Part shown: positions 26,303 through 34,356 of the stretch, piece after piece | How positions within the stretch are numbered: position 1 is the first letter of the stretch | How the letters are laid out: the number at the start of each line of letters is the position of its first letter | Assembly (NCBI GenBank): GCA_030425205.1 | Contig: JAUIAP010000028.1 | Location: forward strand, 19,744 to 83,743 | Length of the DNA: 64,000 bases | From: Anaerolineae bacterium | GTDB lineage: Bacteria > Chloroflexota > Anaerolineae > Promineifilales > Promineifilaceae | Direction of reading: 5' to 3' | Program-made: the position numbers and the translations under genes | The notes under the pieces: model-generated | The model's database searches: none | The model's input: the letters and a program-made list of their open reading frames with translations, nothing else | What the model was told of the DNA's origin: nothing

Positions 26303-26308
26303 TATAAT
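26303..26308 (+). promoter_or_regulatory. Probable -10 box for glyQS
   Basis: Perfect TATAAT at 26303-26308; the -35 position (26280-26285, ATCTTT) is poor. It would give a leader of about 65 nt containing the terminator-like hairpin below. Confidence 0.5.
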
Positions 26309-26336
26309 TTCCCGTTTGAACCGAAACAACAATCAG

Positions 26337-26372
26337 CCTGTTAGGTTTCTTTAGAAGCCTAGCAGGTTTTTT
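26337..26372 (+). terminator. Terminator-like hairpin in the glyQS leader (possible attenuator)
   Basis: CCTGTTAGG (26337-26345) pairs with CCTAGCAGG (26358-26366) with one G-T wobble. The inner TTCT/AGAA bases extend the stem, and TTTTTT follows at 26367-26372. It ends nine bases before the glyQS ATG and lies downstream of the TATAAT box. No T-box motif is visible and the leader is too short for one. Confidence 0.65.
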
Positions 26373-26380
26373 CTACTGTA

Positions 26381-29356
26381 ATGAGTCAACTCACATTTCA
26401 AGATACGATTTTACGACTGCAAAACTATTGGAAAGATCGCGGCTGCATTGTCCAGCAACCATACAACGTGCAGGTTGGCGCAGGAACGATGAATCCTGCA
26501 ACGGTGCTGCGCGTATTGGGGCCAGAGCCATGGAATGTTGTCTATGTCGAGCCAAGCGTGCGTCCTGATGATGGTCGCTTTGGGGACAACCCCAACCGCG
26601 TTCAGATGCACCATCAGTTACAGGTCATCCTCAAGCCCGATCCCGGCAACCCCCAACAGCTCTATCTCGACAGCCTGCGCGCTATCGGCATCGACCCGCG
26701 CGAACACGATATTCGCTTTGTCGAAGACAACTGGGAAAGTCCCGCGTTGGGCGCATGGGGTCTTGGTTGGGAGGTTTGGCTCGATGGGCAAGAAATCTCG
26801 CAGTACACCTATTTCCAACAGTCAGGCAGCACCAATCTCGACCCCGTATGTGTCGAGTTGACCTACGGTTTAGACCGCATCATTCTTGCACTGCAAAATA
26901 AGGATTCCGTCTGGGAAATTGATTACAACGAGCGTGTTTCGTATGGGAACGTGCTGTTGCAGAGTGAGATTGAACATTGTAAGTACTACTTCAACGTGGC
27001 GGATGTAGACGCACTGCGTGAGGTCTATGATACCTACGAACGTGAGAGTCAACGCTGCATCGACGCAGGTTTAGTCGTGCCAGCACATGACTACAATCTA
27101 AAATGCTCCCATCTCTTCAATGTTCTCGACACGCGCGGCGCGATTGGCGTGACCGAAAGAGCAAACTACTTCAAGCGGATGCGCAATAAGGCGAAGCAGA
27201 TTTCGGAGCTTTATCTCGAACAACGCCAGCAGCTTGAGTATCCATTGTTGGATGAAGATTGGACGCTTGCCAGTGATGCAGAGGCCGACAGCAGTGAACA
27301 GTCAACGGTGGAGGCAGTCACTTATACAGATGCGCAGACGTTCGTCTTAGAGATTGGGCAAGAGGAGTTGCCGTCGGATGATTTGACGGGAGCGATTCGG
27401 CAGTTACGGATTGAGGTTCCAGCCTTATTGGATGAGCTGCGGCTTGCATTTGCGAGCGTCGAGATTGACGGGACACCGCGCCGAATCGCGATTATCGTCA
27501 AGGGATTGGCTGCACGCCAGAGTGATTTAGCAGAGATCAAAAAAGGCCCCCCTGCCGATCGTGCTTATGACAAAGACGGCAATCCAACAAAGGCCGCCAT
27601 TGGGTTTGCACGTGGCACAAAGGTACGCGTTGAGGATCTGATCTTGATCGATGAAGGTCGTTATGTCGCGGCACAGGTGCGCGAGGAAGGTCAGCCGACG
27701 CCTGACGTTCTCGCCGATGCGCTGCCAAATTTGGTGGCTGGGATTAAGTTCAAAAAGTCTATGCGTTGGAATGCGTCCAATGTGGCATATAGTCGGCCGA
27801 TCCGCTGGTTTGTCGCCCTCTTTGGCGCGCAAGTAGTTCCATTCACCTACGCGGATGTAACGAGCGGTAACGTCAGTCGTGGGTTGCGTCCCTACGGCTC
27901 GCCGCCAATCGTAATCAGCAGTGCAGGCGAGTATGAAGAACAACTCGCCGAGAACAGCATCATTTTGCGCGTCGAGAAGCGGTCGCAGATGATCTATGCA
28001 GGGGCGGCAGAGTTGGCAAAGTCGCTCAATGGAACGATTCCAGACGATGCGGGACTGCTCGATGAAGTGACAAATTTGGTGGAGATGCCGACACCGTTTA
28101 TCGGCCGATTTGCCCCCCGCTATCTCGAACTCCCCAGCGAACTACTCGTCGCCGTCATGCGGAAACACCAACGCTACTTCCCTGTCTACACCGAAGACGG
28201 CACGCTGATCAACGCCTTTATCGCTGTCCGCAATGGCGACAGCGAACATCTCGATAAGGTGCGGCATGGGAATGAGCAAGTTGTGCGTGCCCGCTTTGCC
28301 GATGCGGAATTCTTCTTTGGCAGTGATCGCAAACGCGAGTTGCCCGACTTTATCGAAGATTTGGACAAGTTGACCTTCCAGTTTAAGCTCGGTTCGATGA
28401 AAGATAAGCTGCATCGCCTAGAAAAACTAACCCCACAGGTTGCCGCGGCAATTGGTCTTTCTGAAACAGACAGAGAGATCGCCACGCAGGCGGCGAGTTT
28501 GTCGAAGGCAGACTTGGCGACAAAGATGGTCGTTGAAATGACCTCGTTGCAGGGAATCATGGGTGGTTACTATGCGAAGATGAGCGGCGCGTCTGAAGCG
28601 GTCAGCATGGCTATCGCAGAACAATATAACGCAGTCAGCAAGACGCCTGCTGGCATGGCACTGGCATTGGCTGATCGAATCGACAGTTTGGTTGGTTTAA
28701 CGGCGGCTGGCTTGTTACCCAAAGGGACAAATGATCCGTTTGCCCTGCGTCGTGCGGCGATTCAAATTATTGAGAATTTGATTGGGAATCAGGTCAGTGT
28801 GGACTTGGGCGAGTTAGGTGTGAAATCGGCCGAAACGCAACCCATTCCCGCCGTGTACGCCCTCCCCCAAGTTCTCGAATTCATCACGGGACGACTAGAA
28901 CAGATTCTACGTGACAGTCGCTATCCTGCCTCCGTTATCCGCGCCGTCCTCGCCCATAACGCCAACGATCCCTACACGGCGAGCACAACGGCCGCTGCCC
29001 TCACCGCTGCGACACAACTCGACGATTGGGAGACGACGCTTGATGCATACGCCCGCTGTGTGCGCATCACGCGCAACGAGACAGAAGTGCACGCCATCGA
29101 TGCGGACGCATTTTCGACGGCCGAGGCACGAGCGTTGTACACAGCCTACCAAGCGGTCGCTGCAAAATCAGATGGCACAGTTGAAACGTTCGTCGCGCAA
29201 ATCCGCGAACTCGCGCCAGCAATTACCGCCTTCTTTGATGAGGTTCTCGTCATGGATGAGGATATGCGTGTGCGCAATAATCGTTTGGGGTTGTTGCAGT
29301 CGATTGCGGGGTTAGCTGAGGGAATCGGCGACTTGAGCGAGTTAGAAGGCTTTTAA
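26381..29356 (+). CDS. glyQS: Glycyl-tRNA synthetase, fused alpha and beta subunits
   Basis: Charges tRNA-Gly. The 991-residue protein joins the alpha subunit (residues 1 to about 295; FQDTILRLQNYWKDRGC, GAGTMNPATVLRVLGP, WEVWLDGQEISQYTYFQQ) to the beta subunit (from about residue 315; FVLEIGQEELPSDDL ... MRKHQRYFPV ... C-terminal anticodon-binding region) in one reading frame. The two are separate genes (glyQ, glyS) in most bacteria with the tetrameric enzyme. Fusion is also known in chlamydiae. No SD precedes the ATG. The leader contains a terminator-like hairpin. A tRNA-Gly gene lies 2.5 kb away. Confidence 0.94.
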   Translation: MSQLTFQDTILRLQNYWKDRGCIVQQPYNVQVGAGTMNPATVLRVLGPEPWNVVYVEPSVRPDDGRFGDNPNRVQMHHQLQVILKPDPGNPQQLYLDSLRAIGIDPREHDIRFVEDNWESPALGAWGLGWEVWLDGQEISQYTYFQQSGSTNLDPVCVELTYGLDRIILALQNKDSVWEIDYNERVSYGNVLLQSEIEHCKYYFNVADVDALREVYDTYERESQRCIDAGLVVPAHDYNLKCSHLFNVLDTRGAIGVTERANYFKRMRNKAKQISELYLEQRQQLEYPLLDEDWTLASDAEADSSEQSTVEAVTYTDAQTFVLEIGQEELPSDDLTGAIRQLRIEVPALLDELRLAFASVEIDGTPRRIAIIVKGLAARQSDLAEIKKGPPADRAYDKDGNPTKAAIGFARGTKVRVEDLILIDEGRYVAAQVREEGQPTPDVLADALPNLVAGIKFKKSMRWNASNVAYSRPIRWFVALFGAQVVPFTYADVTSGNVSRGLRPYGSPPIVISSAGEYEEQLAENSIILRVEKRSQMIYAGAAELAKSLNGTIPDDAGLLDEVTNLVEMPTPFIGRFAPRYLELPSELLVAVMRKHQRYFPVYTEDGTLINAFIAVRNGDSEHLDKVRHGNEQVVRARFADAEFFFGSDRKRELPDFIEDLDKLTFQFKLGSMKDKLHRLEKLTPQVAAAIGLSETDREIATQAASLSKADLATKMVVEMTSLQGIMGGYYAKMSGASEAVSMAIAEQYNAVSKTPAGMALALADRIDSLVGLTAAGLLPKGTNDPFALRRAAIQIIENLIGNQVSVDLGELGVKSAETQPIPAVYALPQVLEFITGRLEQILRDSRYPASVIRAVLAHNANDPYTASTTAAALTAATQLDDWETTLDAYARCVRITRNETEVHAIDADAFSTAEARALYTAYQAVAAKSDGTVETFVAQIRELAPAITAFFDEVLVMDEDMRVRNNRLGLLQSIAGLAEGIGDLSELEGF

Positions 29357-29363
29357 ACGAGGG

Positions 29364-29397
29364 GAGTTGCCAACAGTCCTGAGATTGTTGGCAACTC
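29364..29397. repeat. Hairpin with GAGTTGCCAAC arms, copy 2
   Basis: GAGTTGCCAAC (29364-29374) pairs perfectly with GTTGGCAACTC (29387-29397) across a 12-nt loop, between convergent glyQS and the VOC gene. Arms match those at 591-617. Confidence 0.75.
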
Positions 29398-29413
29398 GCT
29401 TCCCGCGTCTGGT

Positions 29414-30199
29414 CTACTCGCCAGGCAAATCCGTGTCAGCGTATTTCATTTGAATTGCTGTGAACGTCGCCCCTTGTGGGTCTGCAATAATTGCAATTCT
29501 GCCGACCTCGCCAATATCAAACGGGCCATTATGTACCACACCGCCTAGCTCTGTCGCCTTTGCCGCCGTCGCATCAATGTCTTCCACTGCAAAGTAAACC
29601 ATCCAGAAGGGTGGCATTGGGCCCATTTCAGGTGTGAGCGCCATCATGCCGCCATTTGGCCGACCCTTGTTCGTCCACGTTGTATAGTCGCCTTCATCTG
29701 TTTCCGCTGTCCATCCAAATAGCGCGGTGTAAAACGATATTGCCTTTTCAGTATCGTTCGTGAGCAGTTCATTCCAGCCAAGCGATACGGGCACATTGAA
29801 AATATCTGCGCCACGATTGTTGATCGTCTTCCAGAGAGCGACCATGCCACCAGTCGGATCTTGGATTAGCGACATGCGCCCTGCGTCCATCACGTCAAAT
29901 GGCTGCTCGATGACTGTGCCGCCCAGTTCGGCCGCTTTTGCCGTCGTCGCATCAATGTCGTCAACCGTGACATATGAGTTCCAATGAGATGGAATTTCGT
30001 CCACGCCCTTTGGTAATTCACCGAGTCCCGTCACTGATTTTCCATCCTGCGTCACCATCGTATAAATGCCATCGGGGCCAGCAGGGATATCTGTCAGTTC
30101 CCAGCCAAAAAGCGCGCCGTAGAACGCCTTTGCGCCAGCTAGATCGGTCGTCTGTAAATCAACCCATGAAAATGTGCCATGTGGATATGCTTTCGTCAT
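29414..30199 (-). CDS. Double VOC-domain (glyoxalase/bleomycin-resistance fold) protein
   Basis: 261 residues with two tandem VOC domains (about 1-122 and 128-255). Each has the pattern of a start strand (HGTFSWVDLQTTDLAGAKAF; VSLGWNELLTNDTEKAISFY) followed by FYxALFGW and VDDIDATTAKAAELGG-type repeats. This tandem layout matches the CFP-30B-like group, whose substrate is unknown. The ATG at 30199 has AGGAGA in front. An ORF extension to 30337 is not supported. Probably cytosolic. Confidence 0.87.
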   Translation of the reverse strand: MTKAYPHGTFSWVDLQTTDLAGAKAFYGALFGWELTDIPAGPDGIYTMVTQDGKSVTGLGELPKGVDEIPSHWNSYVTVDDIDATTAKAAELGGTVIEQPFDVMDAGRMSLIQDPTGGMVALWKTINNRGADIFNVPVSLGWNELLTNDTEKAISFYTALFGWTAETDEGDYTTWTNKGRPNGGMMALTPEMGPMPPFWMVYFAVEDIDATAAKATELGGVVHNGPFDIGEVGRIAIIADPQGATFTAIQMKYADTDLPGE

Positions 30200-30312
30200 C
30201 TGAATTCTCCTGTGAAATGTTTGCTGTGCGTTTTTCGGGGGTGGGTATGCGAGGATCGAATTTAGGTAAAACGCATGTTCTAAATCATACCTGAATTTTA
30301 CTTGTAGGCAAC

Positions 30313-30346
30313 AAAAAAGCGGCGCAAATGCAATCATTTACGCCGC
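30313..30346 (-). terminator. Terminator of metK
   Basis: On the minus strand GCGGCGTAAAT pairs with ATTTGCGCCGC (one wobble) and is followed by a T-run (plus-strand AAAAAA at 30313-30318). Confidence 0.85.
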
Positions 30347-30370
30347 CTTAACATTTTAGCAATCTACCTA

Positions 30371-31597
30371 CTAGACGAGACGATTATCCAAGCCGGCTGC
30401 CAGTCGCAGCTGGGCAGCACAATCTGTGTTTTCCCATGGCAGATCGATGTCAGTTCGGCCGAAATGTCCATAAGCCGCCGTCTGACGATAGATCGGCCGA
30501 CGCAAGTCCAAGTCACGGATAATTGCACCTGGGCGTAGGTCAAAAACCTTATTGATGACTTCTGCCAACTTTTCATTGTCAATTTTGCCGGTGCCAAACG
30601 TCTCGATATTGATGCTCAGCGGGTGCGACACGCCAATTGCGTAGGCAACCTGCACCTCACAACGCTCGGCCAATTCAGCCGCAACGACGTTTTTGGCAAC
30701 CCAGCGTGCAGCATAGGCGGCCGAACGGTCAACTTTCGTGCTGTCCTTACCGCTGAACGCGCCGCCGCCATGACGACCCATACCACCATACGTATCAACG
30801 ATAATTTTGCGTCCTGTCAAACCAGCATCACCCATTGGGCCACCAATCACAAAACGACCCGTTGGGTTGATGTAATATTCGATATCGCCTGCATCTAAAT
30901 CATCTGGAATGACTGGGTTGATGACGTGCTCGATGATGGCAGAACGAATCTCTGCTTGGCTGATCTCGGGGGCGTGCTGCGTGCTGATCAAAACAGTGGT
31001 TACGCGCTTTGGCTTACCATAACTGTATTCAACGGTAACTTGCGACTTCCCGTCTGGACGCAACCATGGCAACGTGCCATCTTTGCGCACTTCGGATAGG
31101 CGGCGAGTCAGTTGATGCGCGAGGTGAATGGGCAGTGGCATCAGCGTCTCTGTCTCATTGCACGCGAAACCGAACATCATGCCTTGGTCACCTGCACCAA
31201 CCTTGTTGATCTCTGTCTCTTCATCCTCTTCCACACGGACTTCAAATGCCTCGTCCACGCCCTGCGCGATGTCTGCGCTTTGTGCCGCAATGGCGGACAT
31301 GACACCGCAGGTCGTCGCGTCAAACCCTTTGTCGCTGCTGTCATAGCCAATATCGCGGATGACATCACGCACGAGCTCGTCAAAATTGACAAACGCATCA
31401 GTCGTAATCTCGCCCAGCAACATTACATAGCCAGTTTTGATCGCCGTCTCACATGCGACACGGCTCATTGGGTCTTGGGCCAAGCATGCATCCAATACGG
31501 CGTCGCTGATTTGGTCGCACATCTTGTCGGGGTGCCCTTCCGTCACTGATTCAGACGAAAACAATAAACTTGGGCTGGTCATAAAAGTTGAACTCAT
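30371..31597 (-). CDS. metK: S-adenosylmethionine synthetase
   Basis: Makes S-adenosylmethionine from methionine and ATP. The 408-residue protein shows LFSSESVTEGHPDKMCDQIS at the N-terminus, the signature GAGDQGMMFGFA, and the P-loop-like GGGAFSGKDSTKVDRSAA. I set the start at the ATG 31597-31595 because GGAGG lies nine bases upstream. A longer ORF to 31657 would translate the riboswitch terminator. Controlled by the SAM-I riboswitch directly upstream, so excess SAM should switch it off. Confidence 0.96.
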   Translation of the reverse strand: MSSTFMTSPSLLFSSESVTEGHPDKMCDQISDAVLDACLAQDPMSRVACETAIKTGYVMLLGEITTDAFVNFDELVRDVIRDIGYDSSDKGFDATTCGVMSAIAAQSADIAQGVDEAFEVRVEEDEETEINKVGAGDQGMMFGFACNETETLMPLPIHLAHQLTRRLSEVRKDGTLPWLRPDGKSQVTVEYSYGKPKRVTTVLISTQHAPEISQAEIRSAIIEHVINPVIPDDLDAGDIEYYINPTGRFVIGGPMGDAGLTGRKIIVDTYGGMGRHGGGAFSGKDSTKVDRSAAYAARWVAKNVVAAELAERCEVQVAYAIGVSHPLSINIETFGTGKIDNEKLAEVINKVFDLRPGAIIRDLDLRRPIYRQTAAYGHFGRTDIDLPWENTDCAAQLRLAAGLDNRLV

Positions 31598-31626
31598 CGT
31601 AAAATGCCTCCATAGCATTAGGAACA

Positions 31627-31654
31627 AAAAAACCTCTTGTCGCTGGACAAGAGG
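31627..31654 (-). terminator. Expression-platform terminator of the SAM riboswitch
   Basis: Minus-strand CCTCTTGTC-CAGC-GACAAGAGG followed by seven T, between the aptamer and the metK ribosome-binding site. Confidence 0.92.
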
Positions 31655-31677
31655 CACGCCTTTTCAAGTTATCGTAC

Positions 31678-31775
31678 CTCTCATCTTTCAGCTTGTGCTG
31701 GCAGAATTAGCACCTTCCATAAATGGGGTTGCTGCGGCTTCATCGGGCTGTTCCCTAGGCCGCTCTGGATAAGAG
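31678..31775 (-). ncRNA. SAM-I (S-box) riboswitch aptamer
   Basis: On the minus strand the leader opens CTCTTATCCAGAGCGGCC, continues with GGGAACAGCCCGATGAAGCC, GCAGCAACC and GGTGCTAATTCTGCCAGC, and closes with GAAAGATGAGAGG. These are the conserved blocks of the S-box aptamer in order. P1 is CTCTTATC (31775-31768) with GATGAGAG (31685-31678). A strong terminator follows, so this is a transcriptional OFF switch controlling metK. Confidence 0.95.
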
Positions 31776-31815
31776 ATTATTTGTCTGTTTTAAATTTGGG
31801 ATTAATTACCCTGAG

Positions 31816-31886
31816 AGCGGCTATCGGGACTCGAACCCGAAACAAGTGCTTGGGAAGCACGCATGATACCGTTTCACCATAGCCGC
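31816..31886 (-). tRNA. tRNA-Gly (anticodon CCC)
   Basis: On the minus strand a 71-nt cloverleaf: acceptor GCGGCTA/TAGCCGC with discriminator T, T-arm CGGGTTCGAGTCCCG, and anticodon loop TTCCCAA giving anticodon CCC (codon GGG). CCA is not encoded. It lies 41 bp upstream of the SAM riboswitch on the same strand. Confidence 0.95.
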
Positions 31887-32038
31887 AAGTCGTCAGAAAT
31901 TATAGATAGCCGATTTGGGGCTGTCAAGAATAGTTACACGCCTTTAACGTGAATTCCAAATGCGCATGATTTTAAGTTGGCGGAATTCGACTGTATCAAC
32001 GTTGCATCCGTATATTTCCACAATCGGCCGATCTCCAC

Positions 32039-32051
32039 TAAAATTAGCCTA
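32039..32051 (+). promoter_or_regulatory. -10 box placed for a leaderless DUF971 mRNA
   Basis: TAAAAT (32039-32044) ends six bases before the ATG. The only clearly intergenic TCGGCCGA octamer in the window lies just upstream at 32024-32031. Confidence 0.55.
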
Positions 32052-32380
32052 TGAAAGCACATCCAACCAACATTCAGGCCGATCGCAGCGCACGGATACT
32101 CTCCATCTCATGGAATGATGGGAAGACGACTACCTATCCGTTTGACGGGCTACGGCTCGCATGTCCCTGCGTCGAATGCAAAGGCGGCCACGCCAAAATG
32201 GGCAATGTGACCCCACCAAGCGTTGTGCAAAATGCGCCAAATTTAGGGATTCAACTTGAGAATTTACAGGCTGTTGGTAGCTATGCGCTGCAACCACTCT
32301 GGAGCGATGGACATTCGACCGGAATGTATACGTGGGAGTTGCTACGTGCGCTTGCGCCTGTGGACAGCGAACAAAATTGA
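32051..32380 (+). CDS. DUF971 / GBBH-like N-terminal domain protein
   Basis: 109 residues, the size of stand-alone DUF971 proteins. Motifs: LSISWNDGKTTTYPFDGLRL, then the Cys pair CPCVECKGGH, then SYALQPLWSDGHSTGMYTW. The Cys/His residues suggest a zinc or iron-sulfur-related site. Family members occur near Fe-S or cofactor genes, but nothing here fixes a function. The stop codon abuts the stop of the convergent membrane-GAF gene with no gap. Confidence 0.88.
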   Translation: MKAHPTNIQADRSARILSISWNDGKTTTYPFDGLRLACPCVECKGGHAKMGNVTPPSVVQNAPNLGIQLENLQAVGSYALQPLWSDGHSTGMYTWELLRALAPVDSEQN

Positions 32381-34300
32381 TTACTGTTCACTGACAAGTA
32401 ACTCTTCTTCCATTTCGGCAATTGCCCGCGCCACATTTTCAATGGCGACCCGCTGTTTGCGATAAAAATCTGAATCACTCATCACTAAGCGCGGTGTCAC
32501 TTCACGAACCTTATTGCCCTTCACAAAACGCAGATCGAGGATATTGTAAAGCAGCCATTCCGTGCGCGTGAGGGACTGCTCCCCTTCTGGGCGTTGACGC
32601 TCAATCGCTTTTTTCAAAATCTCTTTTAACCCTTGAACCACATTGCCATCGTGATCTTCTGCTTCGTCTTGCACAATTTCGAGGTCAAGCAGTGGGCTTT
32701 CCGTTAATTTAGGGCCACCCCAGAGATGATCAAGCGCGTCCTTGACCATTTTTGTGTAGCGCGGGCTGTTCAGAATTGGGCTAACAGCATTTGATTCTTC
32801 TGTCGCTGCACTGTCCTCAAGCAGTACCGCGCCGCTAAATGTGGCTGCGCCGCGCAGTTTTTGCAGCGCGGTCAATGCGGGGAGCAAGCCTTCAACAGCA
32901 GCAAAGACGTTTTGCTGAAGCACCTGGTCTTCGAGTGCGCTCGTCGCCTGCTGGGCAATGCGTTCGACGATAATTTCTTCGACTTCACTATAGGGGGCAT
33001 CTTCGTTGATGGCGATGCCTAGCACGCCAACCAGCACATCATCGTTGCGCGTATAGAGAGGGCGAATCCAGAAGTTTTCCCAGCGCATTAGATCGTCGCT
33101 TTCCTGTTCGATCAAGATCGTTGGATCGGGCAGTTCTGCCAGCAAAAACGGATGGCCGTCAATTCCGTCTCTTTCGGCCGAACTGACCAACGCCTCCATC
33201 TCAACCTCCCCCCCGCTGATACTCGCCACAAACGCAACGGGCGCACGCAGCACGTCGCATCCCGCAGCCAATAGACTGCTCAAGAATTGGCTCATATCCT
33301 GCCGCGTGATCAATCGCTCACTCAATTCCTGAATGCGCCGCACGTCTGGCTCATTGTTAAACGCCAGCACGCGCTCAATCTGCTGCTTATAGGCATGAAT
33401 TGCCCATTCGACTAACATCACAGTGCCAACGGTTGTTGCGGCGGCAGCCGTCGTTGCATCCAATCCCAAGAAAGAACCTGCCTGAATCGTCAACACATAG
33501 ACCAATAGGACAATGCTGGCCGTCATTGGCACACGCGCCATGAACTTGAGCAATTTGACGCGCACAACACGATTGGAGCTGACCGCACCGAGATAGACGA
33601 TATTCGACGTAAGCTGTGAAAACATCAAGCCAACGGTGAGGTTGCCGAGAATGAGCAGCAGCCATGCCCATGCGGAGATGCGTTCCATCGACGTTTGCGA
33701 GAGTGCGAGATAGGGGAACACGCTGAGCGGTGCCGCCATAATCACAAGCAGAATTGTGCCAATGCGACGACGGGTCGTGCGCGTGATGCTGCGCTGATAG
33801 GAGCGCAGGACATTGTAGATGCTCGCGACACTAACCGTCCAGAAGTAGGCGGCAAATAGATAAAAGCCACCACTGGCTTGCAGATGGAACGCATTGGGTG
33901 TTTCAACAATGGTGTTGACGATTAAATCGGTGAAGATGACAAGCAGGAAGCAGACAAAGCTGATCAAATAAGTGACAAATTCGATAGCGCGGCGGCGCCT
34001 TGAGCGGCTCCCTGTTGTGACGAGCAGGGCGTCGGAGAAATGGAACTGGATTGCGGGGACAAACGTGATGCCGAGCCACTTAAACGTGAGCCAATTTTCG
34101 GCCGATCCCACCAACTGAACGCGACTCACCAACAACTCGGTCAAAAACACAATCACGACCGCACCTAACAACAAGCTATACGTGCGCGACACGCGATTTT
34201 CGCGCAAATAGGGTAGATTATAGAGCACGACCGCCGTCCCAAAAATGACGATAATCGCCTGAATGATATCGTTGGTGAGCGCGAGGAAATCGGTCAACAT
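32381..34300 (-). CDS. Multi-pass membrane sensor with GAF-like domain
   Basis: 639 residues. The N-terminal half has about nine predicted membrane segments (around 12-30, 41-60, 75-92, 105-127, 143-165, 180-198, 206-228, 255-275, 283-302). Residues about 325-475 look like a GAF domain (LITRQDMSQFLSSLLAAGCDVLRA style start). The C-terminal 110 residues (LLYNILDLRFVKGNKVREV) are a basic helical region ending SDSDFYRKQRVAI, which could bind DNA or a partner. No kinase or cyclase motif is present. It follows ftsH by 56 bp on the same strand, so it may be the last gene of the envelope cluster. Function unknown. Confidence 0.65.
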   Translation of the reverse strand: MLTDFLALTNDIIQAIIVIFGTAVVLYNLPYLRENRVSRTYSLLLGAVVIVFLTELLVSRVQLVGSAENWLTFKWLGITFVPAIQFHFSDALLVTTGSRSRRRRAIEFVTYLISFVCFLLVIFTDLIVNTIVETPNAFHLQASGGFYLFAAYFWTVSVASIYNVLRSYQRSITRTTRRRIGTILLVIMAAPLSVFPYLALSQTSMERISAWAWLLLILGNLTVGLMFSQLTSNIVYLGAVSSNRVVRVKLLKFMARVPMTASIVLLVYVLTIQAGSFLGLDATTAAAATTVGTVMLVEWAIHAYKQQIERVLAFNNEPDVRRIQELSERLITRQDMSQFLSSLLAAGCDVLRAPVAFVASISGGEVEMEALVSSAERDGIDGHPFLLAELPDPTILIEQESDDLMRWENFWIRPLYTRNDDVLVGVLGIAINEDAPYSEVEEIIVERIAQQATSALEDQVLQQNVFAAVEGLLPALTALQKLRGAATFSGAVLLEDSAATEESNAVSPILNSPRYTKMVKDALDHLWGGPKLTESPLLDLEIVQDEAEDHDGNVVQGLKEILKKAIERQRPEGEQSLTRTEWLLYNILDLRFVKGNKVREVTPRLVMSDSDFYRKQRVAIENVARAIAEMEEELLVSEQ

Positions 34301-34356
34301 ATCGGAAAGTTGGAGAACAGTGGCCTGTAATCAGACGTCCGTCGGCAGAAACTTAT

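Noticed and set aside
26309..26380. T-box riboswitch upstream of glyQS
   Set aside because: The leader is only about 65 nt and no T-box antiterminator motif is visible; only a terminator-like hairpin is supported.
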